Of a stretch of DNA of 64,000 nucleotides, positions 13,001 through 28,000 are shown piece after piece; the first letter of the stretch is position 1, and every line of letters starts with the position of its first letter. The stretch is taken from contig NC_134754.1 of NCBI RefSeq assembly GCF_050436995.1, forward strand, positions 799,001 to 863,000. The letters run 5' to 3'. This stretch comes from Anticarsia gemmatalis (lineage: Eukaryota > Arthropoda > Insecta > Lepidoptera > Erebidae). Under the pieces are notes generated by a model, which was not told the DNA's origin, ran no database searches, and was given only the letters and a program-made list of their open reading frames with translations. A program made the translations under genes and the position numbers.

Positions 13001-16000
13001 GCTATTTTTTTATCTACATTGTTACAGGAGCTTAGAAGAGTGGGCATAACATATAGATAGACAGAGCCAACTAAACATTTTTTAATAAAGTTGTTTAGGA
13101 ATTTTCATAAATGAAAACATAATGAAGTAAGAAACAAGAACAAAATGATTTTGTGCAAAAAACCTTATAATAGCAAATTAAAAAGTCTAGCTAAACTAAA
13201 TAATTGACAACAATTTCAATCAAAATATTAATTTAAAATATAAAATAATTAAAATATGCCACATTATAGTTCCGAAATAAATTGTTTGCGACAGTCGTAT
13301 TCTTTCAAGTGTATAGCTAATTAACAAACAAAAATAATACAAAAAGGAAGTCTATTTCGTTTCTTTCACAGCCATAAAACATCTAAAGACAGACGAATGA
13401 GAGCTTTACATAATATATTACATAGTTATGAGCTACATTAACATAAATAAGAAGTCTTATGACAGTCATGTGACTGAAAATTATTTGCCAACTTACCTAG
13501 TTTGTTTTATGCAATATTTTAGCCAAATTTTTGTTTTTACTTGCTAACGGCAAATTAACGCGATCGTGAATTTTATATTTGTTTGCTTGACGTTTCGGCA
13601 CAGCTGACACTAGCCTTGGTTACGGACTGACTTTGACCTAGCTATAGACCAATTGCCAAATCGTCAGCTAATACCAAGTATTTTCTTAATCGAAGATTTT
13701 TTTTGGAAGTAAATGAGACTTTAAGAAGTGTCAAAAGCAATTGTATTGAAGCTAGGGTTTCATGCGGAACAATCATCCAAAGCTTACTACAGCTAGAAAA
13801 TTCCAAACAATTTTCTAGTGACATTATATTTAAGCACAACACTTATTTTTATTCTTAATAAAAAAAAACAAGTTTTTCATATAATATGTGTTAATTTGCT
13901 TGCACCTCACGTATGCTTAGCTAATACAGTCATGTGATTTTCCGAGAATAGAACCATAATGTTAGCAGACGTCAAAAAACACGTTTGACGAACAGACTGA
14001 CAGACTGTCCAATTAGTTTGGAATCTTTTAGAAAAATATGATTGAATTGCACTGATTCATTAACATTTATTGAAATAACTTAACTTGTTCTTGAATGGTA
14101 ATTAATTCAAATCCGGGTCGAATTTTCTGTGAGTTTTCCGTCTTATTTGTGAACTAGAAAAATCTTCAAAGGTTAGATTTAGACAAGATTTTACATATTA
14201 TATTAAAAGAATCGCGCGATTTTATCTATTGGATTACATCGATATAACAGTAAACACTGGTTTAACAACAGAGTAAGAAGCTAAAATGGTTACTATAAAT
14301 ATCGGTGTCGTTCTTTGATATAAACTACAAAGAGTAGAACATTGTTTTTTTTTGTAAATGGCAACCGACTTGTGGTTACACACAATGTTTTTTTAAAAAG
14401 GGCTAAGTGATCTAGCTCGATTCTCTACTACTATCGACTATCGACAGCCGGCTAGCTATCCAAAAATTTTGTATGAAAATCTGATCACCGCTTCTAGCGG
14501 ATTTCGCAGGAACTATTTTTGCAGTACATTTTAAATGTCAAACTTTCGATACTCGATACCTCCCAACTTCAAACAGCTAATGAACTGCTGCACATATTTT
14601 TACTCAAGCAAAAAAGGAGATCATACGGGCTCCATTTTTGTTGGTCGGCACTTTAAAAAAAGGCCCAAAATGGATGATCTCCTTTTCACGATTTCTGCTA
14701 GAAATTAACTTTCACTCTTTGGAATTAACTTTCTTTGGGTACCTACATAAGGCGAGGGGAAGAACCACCACTGGCCAAGGGCTTGTTGGGGACTTTAAAT
14801 CTACTCAACAACTATTTAAAACTACTCAAGCACGCAAGGTTCCGAGCACTAATTACTCGAAAACAAAACGTTAAACTTTAATTGCACTTACATCAACATG
14901 GACGTAACTGTTTCATTGTTCACGTCTAGTGTTGTAATGTTCGCACGGTGTTACAGGACACAGTCGCCACCCTGACCTGATGATGAACGGATTTAAATGA
15001 TCACTCACGTGGAATATTAGACGGTGACATCATTTTTGAGACAATTAGAATAATAATAGAATTAAGACATTTTAAAGTGATGTTGTTGATTACTTGCATA
15101 GTTAATAGAGTTGTAGATCCACATACCTACTTCAATGACCACTTTTTACATTGTGAATAATGCCCGGTTTCAGAGTCAAATTTATCGATAGGTTATCTAC
15201 TTAAACTGCCATGTTTATGTCAGCTTAAACGCTATTGAACAGATGAACTCCCTCTAAATGTTCCTCAGAATCCGAGCATAAGTGGTATAAATATACAACC
15301 CCTTCGCAAGTAAATAAAGGTACTGCCTACAAATTTAAGCCATACGACAATAGTTCTATGTGTATTACGAAATAATTAACATATTATGTTATCACAGAAA
15401 GAAAGTACCGTCCGCATGATAGCGTGTATTTTGAGATTTCCGTTGAAGTAATGCTAAGTTTTCCAGCAAACATTTGGCTAGCGAAGTAGACTAAGAATAG
15501 CGGACTTTTAATTATCTTAAGACAGCTTTCGCACTAAGTATTGCTCTCGTGTTGCGGGGACTTTTGTAAACATACAAACAACACAAAGAATTGTTCCGTG
15601 TGTGACATAATGGTAGCGGCATGGCGCTTAACCACTGCGCTCTTCCATAAGAAACTAATTAAATGCTGCATAAAGGAGATCGGTTAACATAGCAATTAAA
15701 ATTGTTAGTCAATCTTCTCAAGGGAAATAATCCATTTTTTGCCTGTAATTCTATATTTTATGACCAGTCTCTTAATAATGTAGGTAAAGCTGATAATAAA
15801 CACGCACGTATTGTGCTCAGCTATTGTTTATCTTGTATTAACTAACGTCATGTCAATGAGAAATAGTGTCGTTGTCAACTGGCTGGTTTTGCGGCAGTTC
15901 GGAAACAATGACTTTATGTAGGGGTACAAGGTGTAAGATTATAGCGGTGTTTGTTGATCCGACTTGCGAAATAAGGGAATATTTAAAAAGAATCGGATCA

Positions 16001-19000
16001 TAATCTATCATCATAAATTATTCATTTCTATTCAGTGTAGATAAATCATAAATAAACTAAATGTTTAATTGCATGTTTGGGGGGTGTTAACGTGCGTAGT
16101 GAATTCCAACTGGTAGATAGCGATCAGCATGAGTACAGTACATACAAGTATGTTTATTATTATTTAAACCAATACGATACGTAAGTTTTAAATTATATGT
16201 AAAACGCACACAATAACATGTATGTATTCTTGTATGCACAAAAAACCAATGTGATAGTTTTTCTGTCACTTCTTTTCCAAATTACTCAAACTATGAATTG
16301 TCAATATTATACTCCATTAGACAAATTATATTACAATATAAGTTGTTGGAGATTTTGCTTTCTAAGATTTCCAAAAACTTTTAAAAACTGACTTTCTACT
16401 ACTTTAATTGGTAATAAATAACATTATGAGATAAATAAATAATACTGTCACATGATAAAAGAATAGCTTTTATGACATAACAATTTAAAACAACTATCAC
16501 TAACAATAAATCAGTCGCAATCACCAAAAATGAAATCTTACTTTCATGAATTTTTGAATATATTATGCACTTCCAAAAAAGGAGGTATTTTGAACATTTT
16601 ACAAACATACAAACAACAACAACAATTTGTGGATCGCACAGATACTTGTTCCGTCGTGTGGGAATCGAAATCGAACCCAAGGCCTCCCGACGCACTGGTA
16701 CTAGCGTGGCGACCACTTTAACCAGTGAGCCACGGAACCCGTCAAACTGTTACTTATTTATATGAATAATATGGGAAATTATAACAAAAATGAAGGGCTT
16801 CAATAATTCTTCGAAACAAATATCGCTTGTCGCCAATGCTTGTATATTAAAGATAGCTTCATAAAACCGCGTGTGAGAATTTTAGCTACCGTCGAAAACC
16901 ACAATAATTTTATTTTAATGTCAATTACTTGAGCAAATATGCGTAGGTATATTATATTACAAAACACTTAGATCCTTGTCTGCATGTCTTGTGGGTGGGT
17001 AGTGCCAAAACAAATGTACTTGTAGTAATGGGTTACTAATAGTATTGTTAAATGCCTGTAGGGTACCACTTTGACTAATTTGGTAAACGCCCAAGCTTCC
17101 TTTAAAGCATTGAAATGTCATATTAAAATATACTACTATCGATAGAGATTTTCAATAGTCTTTTTAAGTACTCAAAACCCTAGTTCGATTTCCCGCAGGA
17201 ATTTAGTTAATTTAATTCAGATGTTATGTTCCTAGTAGTTCCTTGGTGCACAAAGTTACACTCAGGTGGTTTTATTAGACTGTAGGTCTAGCTCAAATGT
17301 CTGTTCAAAGGAAAAACGGACCGTTCCTTCATTTTCGTAAGATCAGTTTAGCAAGAGTCCAGAGAATGTAAGACAGTTTGGCAAATAGTACTTGTAGAGT
17401 CAATATATGATTTCAAATTGTCAAGTAAATACAGTTTAAATCTCCTACTACGACTAATAACAGTGTGACTGTATTCTTGTTATTTAAGTAAACGTTCTGA
17501 CCAAAATTCAAAGCTATATATACTTCACCGCACATCAACATTATTGGTACGTACTCTGTCAAGTAGTAGGTGCGGATATTTGCCCAGTATTATGTGGAAA
17601 TAATTCGCAAGTCCTTGTAATATACGTAAATACCTCTATAAAAATAAATGGCACCTCTTGCATATTGTTGTCAGATGTTTTTGTCAATTAACACTCCTAT
17701 ATTTAGTCTGTTCCATGATATAATCTTGTTGATGGCGTGCAAATTGTATGTATAAATAAAGACTTTGTAAAGTTCTGTATCGAATAAACTAACACAAGTA
17801 CTTCTTCTTACCATTCCAATTGGTTTACTAAGTATGGCGCCTGCATCGGCATTTGTAAGGAAAATGATCCTTCTGCGTGCTGCAATTTTCTTAGGGGATA
17901 GTTTCCGACACTCTTGCGTGGTAAAATCTTAAACAAACGATGCATTCCACAATATTTTTTTTATAAAATATTTATTAAGTTCCGCGTATCAAAAGAGTTC
18001 CAAGTTCCATATGCACTGTACAAAAAAACCCTTAATTGTAATTTAATTTCTTAGACACTAGAATGTTTATAATAAATAACCTCAATCATTGATCCTTAAA
18101 TGACAGTTTTTTTGCCATAAAACACGCCACCGAACATACAAACATGAACACATAACTTTCACTCACCATAAGTTCGGTAAAGTTCGTGTACACGTTCGCC
18201 TTGACCCCTGCTCACGCGCAGATGCTAAATGATTTTACACCGCACGTCGTAATTAGTTATATCAATTGTGTAATATCTTTAGGTAGCCGGTAATCGTTTT
18301 ATATGATTACAACTATTATACAGGCTTGCTAGTTGTTTTTGTAATGTCTTAACAATTGTATAAAATATGCGTGCAATTCAAATATACTCAAAGAAACCAT
18401 AAGTAGCTTAAACTCTCTTTGAAAAATTGGTTTCGGGAACAACTCGAAAAAAAGAGTTATAAAAGGTTGTATACGATAAAGACTTCATGAAAAACTTGTA
18501 AGTACATATAAACCAATTTAGTTTGTTAGATTAATTTCTGACTAAAATGAAGAAAAAGAAGTTTGTAAGGAACATAGCAAGTGGCTTTTTAGTCTCTGAC
18601 TATATCTACGAAAAAAGGCGGGACTTTATGCATGTGTGTATGTACCTATGTACAATGTACATAAATGATTAAATAAAAGTTGCATTATGGTACGGTATAG
18701 CATTTACTTACTATTTACGTGTAACCACCAAAATATGTCGTAATTTCATCAGAAGTCCTACGCTCTACACTACTTGTGAGCAGATATACCTAAATTACAT
18801 TAAAATAAATTCATCAAAATACCTAGCTATTCTCATAAAAAAAATACAAACACAAAACTCCCGCCCACTTCCACACCCACTTTTACAAAAGCAATCTAGT
18901 TTCATATAAAGATTAAAAGATTTACAAAATAACATAAAATGTCATAATATTATAAACAGAGTGTACCGTTGTCTGTACGTTGATGTCTTGTGATCTACTG

Positions 19001-22000
19001 AACCAGTTGGCTCACCTTGAACTTTCGATGAGATTTATAACGGTGATGGATAGTGGTTATGGTGGTGAGCAAAGCGATTTGAGGCAAGAAAGTCGCTTCT
19101 AATTATTATTTTTAGATTGCTTTATTTCCTTTTTAATTGTCTAGTTAGAAGCCTATAATATAACAAATGGTGGTGCCTTTCGTTTTTTTAAATGTGTTTT
19201 ATGATTTAACTACATCCTACAGATAACAAAAGTCGCTATGATTATTTAATAAATAAAAATAAATACTGTAATTATACCGGAATTACAATCTTTAGTATTC
19301 ACCTCTTCTGACTTCATTTTATTCGAGTAACACGTACAGTATTATAGCATTTGTATAGAAATTTTGATAGTACACTTAAGCATTCGTAATTTCTTGTCCC
19401 ACTGCCTATGTCACCATATTTGGCCTCAAAGTTTATAAAAGTATAATCCGCTTGCAGCGATAACGCTCTGCTTATCAATATAACATGAGACCACGTCCAT
19501 TGAGAGCGAAATTAACACTTTTACTTTCTTTAAAGGTTACGTCTGTTATTTAAATGTTTTATATAAAATGTGACTTTGATGCGATGTTTGTTTTTATTTT
19601 AAAACTAGATCAAATTTTATCACATTTTTTATTTTGTTGTGAAATGTTGTTCAAACTTTGAAGGTTTTTTAAGATAGAAACCTGTATAACGTCATGTCAT
19701 TGTATGAATGTGAATGAAGCAAAGTAAGGGTCGTAGCTGGTGATATTCTTTAACATAGGAAAACATGGTAGCTTTATGAATGTATAGAAAATTGAATATT
19801 TCATACTATTTCTTATTAAATTTTTATGAACAAACTTTTAACATGATCTCATATTTCATGTCGTATGTAACTTAATATCTTCTGTGTAACAGCATTAAGT
19901 TTCAAATCAAATACGATAGCCGATACGATTTTTTAGGGTGTAACCTTTACCGTCTGATGATGATAAAGCCTCCTTTTCCCAACCCTCTACTCCAATATTA
20001 TCTACGGTACGTAAACAAAACTGCGTGTTAATTAAACAATGGTATAACGCGACCTTTCACGGACAACCCTAACGGGTAAGTGAGTCAAGGAACGCACAGC
20101 CACAGACAATACCATTGTGATGTACGCATTGTAAAGAGAAATCCGTTGGGAACAACCCTATATAAGGTAATCATTACTTGAGGATTAACTTTGTCATTTT
20201 TTACAGTTCATAACTTACAAAATACAAAGAGTATATACAAAATAGAAAATAAAATCCAAAAACAATGAAACTTTTGATAAACAGCTGCTTAAAAGGGAGT
20301 GAAGTTGTCTGCTAAAACATTTTTGTAACTTTTTTCCATGGTAGATAGGCTGACTGCTAAAAGTTTGTAGGATACCAGTCAGTGGCCAGAAAAAAAGTAG
20401 CCTATGTTGTTTTCAGGTATACAAACTATAATATACCGCATGCTATTGAAATATGGCTAGGCATTTTCTCATCAAACAGACTCTTTATTATTTAAGATAT
20501 TTGTTCCAAACGGTTAATTAGGTGAGTGCTGCGTTTTTATTTGCCTTTGCGTTGATGTCTTTTTTATTAAGCTGTAACTGTAAGGAATAAAGTAAATGAA
20601 AAGAATTAAAATTAGTTATTAATACTTGAATTGAAATTATTTTTATTATTTATTAATAACTTTTAAAATGTAACTCTTCAACACTAAAAAAGATTGACCG
20701 ATTTTAATTAAACCAAACAATCGACGGTTTATGATTAGTATCATAAAACCATCAAACAATTTTTGTTCAAATATTTCAAATTACATAATAAAATTGGCGC
20801 CAAGATGAACTACTTCCTCAATAAAAAACAATCTGTATTGTCTATGATGCTAGTGGTGTGATCCGTCACTAATCGATTGACACCGAGTCGAATAGATGAT
20901 TTATCGATTCGACTTGTGCGTATAAAATAGGTAATTCAATTTATGTTTTGAGACTATAGTTATTTTCAATGCAAGTCCAATATTATACTAATTCTTAAAC
21001 AAATGTTTTGTTGTGTTAAAATACACTTACTTATATGCATATTTTACTTGTACGTAATGCAATATTTGAATACGCATATTTTAAGAATTCATGTTTTATT
21101 ATGATAATTTAACCAGTTTTCTTATAATTAGATTCAATAATCAATATTATGCATTATTAAGTTATTAATGCAATATGCGTAATATATTTAATTTTCTACT
21201 ATTTAATATTAATTTCAGTAAACTTTAAAATAAAACAACTTCAGATAGGCGCCAATTTATGACTTGTCAAACGGACAGTATATGATATTTTTGTTATACA
21301 AACAAAAATCAAGCTACCATATTTTGTATACGGCCAGCACTTTTGAAGTCACTGTTTTATGAAAACACAACTGCATGTAAGTACTATCGAACCAACTGAA
21401 TCATGACCCATTTTGCCGCTAATTCGTTTGACACCGTCAAAACAGTAAGAACTATCGTCAAAGTTGCACTTAGGACTTTTTAAACATGCGTACGACTGTG
21501 TTACGACTACAGTCAACTTTGACCTTTGTTATTACAGTACGTAGATACGTTTTCGATAAATCACTCTTAATTTGAATCGAGAATGTTAATAGTCTAAACT
21601 CTTTTCTCTACGAAAAAACCTATTTGTGTCAAATATCAAATAGCACGTCATTTAGAAATCTGTGAAACGATTAGGGTAACCACTATAGTCATTGCCCATC
21701 ATACAGTGATTGCCAATGTTAAGGAATAATACGTTTATTTTAATTTCTAAAGTAATCAGTTCAAATTAATTGCGATATATGTCACTTTTATAATATTGGT
21801 AACACTTTTAATATATAGAACTCATGTCCGACGTTTGTGCGACAGGTGTGTAGTTCGAAAAGAAAAAGTAAGTTTGTTGCAATATTTGTTAAGGATAACA
21901 CACATTTGAATTAACAGTATTCGCTAGTATTTCTGGTTTTTAAGTGTTTTATTTTGAATGAGTATAAAGTTATGGAAACAAAGGACTGATGTTCTTTTAG

Positions 22001-25000
22001 AAATAATATTTAAGTTGCGTTTATAATTGAGTTTATGTCAATGTTTTACTAAATAAAAATAATTCTGACCAAAATTGAGTACCAATTCCTTAACCGGGTA
22101 ATAACTATGCTGGTTACCCTATATTATTTGAATTTTTATAGTTACATTATTTCCTATAATGGCCGAATAAACCATGTCCTGAGTGGGTATCGAACCCACT
22201 CCTGACGCGTCGCAGTCGTACCATCAACCCACTACGCCACGGAGCCAGTTGAAATCGGTAGCAAAGCATTATTGTATTGGCGCACAAAGATTTGTCGCAA
22301 TAATGACAGATAACAAATTCATCACCAAGGAAACGTAGGTTCAAGCGAATTTCGACCTACGTGTATATAGACGTGTTTTAGAAAATGAGCACATGGTGGG
22401 TCATGATTCAGTTTGTTCGATAGTACATCAAAAAATATTTTACGAAAAGGTCAGATTGATCTAATTTCGTTATAAATTAACATAAAAGAGCTATGTTTGA
22501 TCGTCAAAATAAGTAATTCATAGAAAATACGCATAAGGAAGACATGGTTGCAACAAAATGGCGAACGAAACGTATCAATTTGCATTTATTTTTTTGTTGC
22601 TGATTTTAGAGCACATCCGTGTTTTTTATAAGCTGTTTTTGAATTAATGCCAAGCTATTTTACGATGTAAGGCCGATGTCATTAATTTGAATTTAGTTAC
22701 CTAATGGTGCAAAGGAGGAAAACTGAAGCGGATTTCAGGATATAAAAACTGGAGCAAAAACTTTGGGTAAAGGCAAATTCTAGACATTCTTAGTGTCTTT
22801 GTAATAAGTAGGTATAACTACAATATCTAGTTAAGTATTAAGATAAACCATTTTCAGCGCATTGATATATTTCGGTTACTTTTTCCAACCCTACAGGTAT
22901 TTTTTTACGTTATCACTTCTGAAATGCAGAACTTACTTAAAATAAAACAAATAAGCCCAATTTTTTTACTACATTCTAAATGTTTATTCTAAATCCTACC
23001 TAGCTTTCGTTATAAAGCTAGCTAGGTTTTCGGTAGCCGATAGTGGTAGAGAATCGAGCTACAGCAGTATACATTTCTAAATACATGCTGATATAGATAA
23101 ATATAAAACCAGGCTTAGAACAAATACGCATGCTCATCGCACAAGTGTTTGTCCCGGGTGGGATTTGAACCCGCCACACGCGTCGCTACGGTTATTGCAG
23201 CGAGGTGACCACTTTTGCCACTGAGCCAAACCTGCAGTTCAAAGAAATCTTGCCAAATTAAATCCTAAAAGTATCAAGTCCAGCCTATCTTTTACTGACA
23301 TAACCTTAAAATGCCCTATTCAAACATCACATGACATCCGTGTACCGTGACGTGATTCGTCTCACTCTTGGAATGAGGAAGAGCAACCTTGACCTGATGT
23401 TCTGAACTGATAACTCATTGTTGGAATAACAATAGGAATTTGTGTTTGATAAATAGAGTAGTTTTTTGTAGAATCAAAAATGTTTTGTTAACTGAGTAGT
23501 TCCATATTAAAATAGTCATGTTCACTGTAGGGGATTTCAGAACTGATTACAATTCAGGTTAGGTACTTGAGTTGATTTTTTATAAGTTTGGTTTAAAATA
23601 CTGAAAGGTTGGCTCCTGAAAGATGTAGCCTCGTATTTTCTTTAGGGAAAAATCACCTTGCCACATTTTTTTATCTCGAGGATTTTGGACAAACAAGTGT
23701 ACAGACTTTGAGGTTTGAGATTCTTTATTCCTCACAAGAATACAATAATTCACTTATGTAAGGAAATTTAACAAACTTTCTCATCTTTTATAGGAATCAG
23801 TAATGTAGGTAATTTCCATTTAATACAATAATTATTGTGATGAATATGTAGCGTAATAATTATAAAACCTAATAATTATTATTTTCATTCTAACATCTAA
23901 GATAAAGATATTTATTAGGGGATAAGATTATTATTAGGAATCCAAAGAAAAGTTGTCAAAAAATGTCTTTACCCTGAAGAGGTAAATTTTTCAATAATAA
24001 AATTATTCATATTGCCTTTTAAGTAATTCGTGATCACTTAACACCGCGGTCGCAAATTACCTTAAAAACGTGATTTGAAGAACCTACAACAATAACAGAA
24101 CCAAAATCATTAAATCATTACCCTTTGGAACTTAAATACATAATTATAATAATGTAACGTTCCGAAGAGCTACCGTTACACGAAAATATAACCAATTATT
24201 TGCCAGTCGTGGCTTACAACCATTTATGTAATGTTAACAATCAAATAGGCATAATAACTGTAAAACAGATAATTATTCACGAATATAATTAAAATTATAC
24301 AATCGTGTTGCGTGTAGATGTAATTGTTAAAATTCCAAATAAAACACACTTTTTAATGGGTTATTCACGAAATTTATAATACGCGTATTTAAGACATGGC
24401 GACGATATCATCCCTTTTTGTCGAGCAGACAGTATTAAATACTAGCTGACCCGCGCAACTTCGCTTGCGTCACATTAGAGAGAAAGAGTGATTTTTCCCC
24501 CCGTTTTGTAACATTTTTTACCGGTACTCTGCTCCTATTGGTCGTAGCGTGAAGATATATAGCCTAAAGCCTTCCTCGATAAATGGGATATCTAACACTG
24601 CAAGAATTTTTCAAATCGTACCAGTAGTTCCTGAGATTAGCGCGTTCAAACAAACAAACAAACAAACTCTTCAGCTTTATAATATTATATATAATATACT
24701 AGCTGACCCGCGCAACTTCGCTTGCGTCACCTAAGAGAATGGGTCAAAATTTTCCCCGTTTTTGTAACATTTTTCGTTGCTACTCCGCTCCTAATGACCG
24801 TAGCGTGATGTTATATAGCCTATAGCCTTCCTCGATAAATGGGCTATCTAACACTGAAAGAATTTTTCAAATCGGACCAGTAGTTCCTGAGATTAGCGCG
24901 TTCAAACAAACAAACAAACAATCAAACAAACAAACAAACTCTTCAGCTTTATTATATTAGTATAGATATTATATTAAATATTAAATATGAGGTCGGGGAA

Positions 25001-28000
25001 AAAGTCTTTCCGCATTATAGTACATATAGTATGTATGAACTTGTAATAAAATCTTTTCTCTACACATAAAAGCTCGATATTTGGGTACCGAGCTCACTGA
25101 AAGAAACTTAATGAACCGTGTACTCATTTGTGATTCTTGAAGGCCAAGAGATTTTATTACAAGTTCATACATACTATAATGCGAAAAGTCTTTTTCCCCT
25201 ACCTAATAGATTTGTAGACCAGAGTTTGTTACGTGCTCAGCAAATGGTTTTAGGTGCCTAGTTCATGTACTAAGTTTATCTACAGCCGCCACAAACTTTA
25301 CATAAGCCTCTTTTTCAACAACTCCTTGATCTATTCTTCGCGTGTTTATATTACGTCAGAACAATCACCTGTAACACAGGCAGCAAGAGGTCGCAACCTT
25401 TGTGAACATTGTACTTGATTGTGATACAAGATTGCTATGTTTTTACAGCTAAGTGATTAATTACTGGACAGGAGGAACAGTTTTTTTGCTAATGATAGTC
25501 TACGGTTGTTGATTTAAAGGTCAATGAGCTCAATATCAAAAAATGTAAATCAATTCATTAAATTTGTTCATTTAGGTTAAATATTGACACTAATGACAGT
25601 CGTTACAGTTACTAATTTACCACTAGCTCGGAAAGGGAGTAGAGCCTTATGTTCAAGTGTTCGTACTATTCCTCTAAATCAACAATAATGTGTTGAAAAT
25701 GTGTGAATAATGTGTGAAAAATGCCGAAAGTTCTAAAAATTAAACGTATAAGTACCCTTTCTCAAATACCTTTTGTTTTGAGAAGCAAGTAAAAATAATT
25801 ACTTAACTGTTAAACAAAAAATACTTTCTGAAAAACGTATTCTTTATACGGCATAATTAACGTATATCTTCTAGATACAATTGTATCTACATCATTGTGC
25901 GTTTCTTTATTCTAAAAGAACAACAGCGTTTGAAAATTCGACCGCTGCTCGCTTAAAAAGTGTCACTCCAAAAGCATTTTCAAACAGTCAACTATATTTA
26001 TAAACCCATTGACACACTAACCCGAGAACAAAACGATAATAACCGAACATCTGAGCGTGTTTGAATATAATTGCAATAAATTATAACATGTAGAAAAACG
26101 TTTAAGTGCAATCACGAGAGAACCATTATTTCTTTTTGTTGTTGCTTCATCTGTCACTTTGTGCATTCAGCTTTTTGTTTGTTTGTATGCTATTTTTGTC
26201 TTTTAGTAACGTCCTTTTAATGCGATTCAGCTTCGTTTTATTTATATATATTTTTTATTGGCTATTAATAATACCCAAATTATAATAAAACTTGCTGCAG
26301 CTATTTAGAATTGCAAAATGAAAAATTGTCTTTCAAGGACATTCAGGTAATTACATTGTAACCATACTTTTGACATTATAGCGATTTCAGTTCTATTACT
26401 TGTATAGCGCTATTCCGTTTTAACAGCAAAGGCTGCATCGAAATTATCGCAATCGGTGTTACTTTATTAGTGTTAATTACAATGATAATAATATTTTTTG
26501 CCGCCTAAAAAATTGTAAAACGACAAGCTTAAAAGGAATAAAAATCTTTTATGCTATCTAATAAGTTGCAAAAAGACAAAAAAGAAAATATTAAACAGTG
26601 ATTACATCAATACGAATCTAGCAATTTCCATTAACAACCTAGGTAAATTTCATGAATACAAAAACAAATCTTAACAACAAACAAATTACTTCTCAGAATC
26701 AAGAATTGTTTTCTTCCTCACATAGTTTTTACATACAAGTTATTATCAATCGTAAAACCATTATGTAGGTATCATATTGTTATTGCTTTTGTACAAGACG
26801 TAGTTCTATAAAAAGTATTGAGGAAAAAGTAAATTGCGCATGTCGAATCTTCCCCACTTTTAATTAAACAAAAACTAGTATTTCAATAACTTAAATGTTA
26901 TTAAATAATTTGTGAGTGTATTTTTAGCACCCACTACTTAGTTTATTAGGTTTAGTTTGATAATATTACTTCCCAGCTTAGCCTTTCTTCTAATTATGTT
27001 GGAGGCGGCTTCCAGTTTCACTGGATGCAGCTGAATACCAGTGTTTTACATGGAGAGCCTATGGCCGGACCTCCACAACCCAATAACCTGGGTTATAACA
27101 CGATACCCCACGGTACGATTGGTTGTCAGACTTTCAAGCTTCTGACTACTGGTAACGACTGCCAAAGATCTTGATATCCAAAAAAGCATGTTCGCAATAA
27201 TTCCCGCTAACTGTCATGCCATAACACGCAACGCTTTAAATGTTTGATTCCTCTATTTCACTCTATCAGTTCGTACCATTCGGTCAATTAGGTAAAATCC
27301 AAGAATATTGCAGTTTCCTATAAAACAATAAAGTATAAACATTACATAGGAAGCGGAATCACCATATTATCTACTATCAAATCAAAATTCCATGTAATAC
27401 AAACAATAAACAGTAAAGTATCCTAACAGTAATATCAAACTTCCTTGCGACCAGGAACAGTGAAATACGTTAATAAAGATACAATCGACATTTCCTAAGT
27501 TTTTCTATGTGCATCAGGAAAATATTGTGTCAATGGCTTCAATTATCGAAATATTGTTACTTTGTTGTCGTGTTATGTAATACGAATGGTGCTAATTTAT
27601 TGACGTCTTCAGGAGTTGGGTAATATATTGCTAATTTGTTTGTTTTCATCAGGAGATATGCTATGTATATGTACTTATTTGTTTTTGGATTTTCGCTGGA
27701 ATCAAAATACGTGCCTATGATAGCTATGTGTCTTGGAGACGGTAAAGCAGACGTTCCCATGACCATTCGGCGGTCATGTCACCGTCCCAACTGGCTATGG
27801 GACCAAGAGAACAGGGTTCTCAATTATCAAAGATACAGCTGGCCACTATAGCTGTCTAATTTCAATTAACGGTTTTTATTTTTTAGTGGTATTCGAATTG
27901 GGCATGTCCGTGCTTCGGAGGGCACGTAAAAAGTTGGTCCCGGTTGTTATCAATTAAGATAACAGTCGTTAAGCCACTTCAAAGGCCTTCAAGTGGCTTG

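Noticed and set aside
16399..16716. 105-codon minus-strand frame
   Set aside because: Partly a reverse tRNA-SINE; hydrophobic low-information sequence without splice or codon support.
24981..25172. 63-codon minus-strand frame as a mariner transposase remnant
   Set aside because: It is the MITE interior read as protein; no DDE/D motifs and no resemblance to a transposase.
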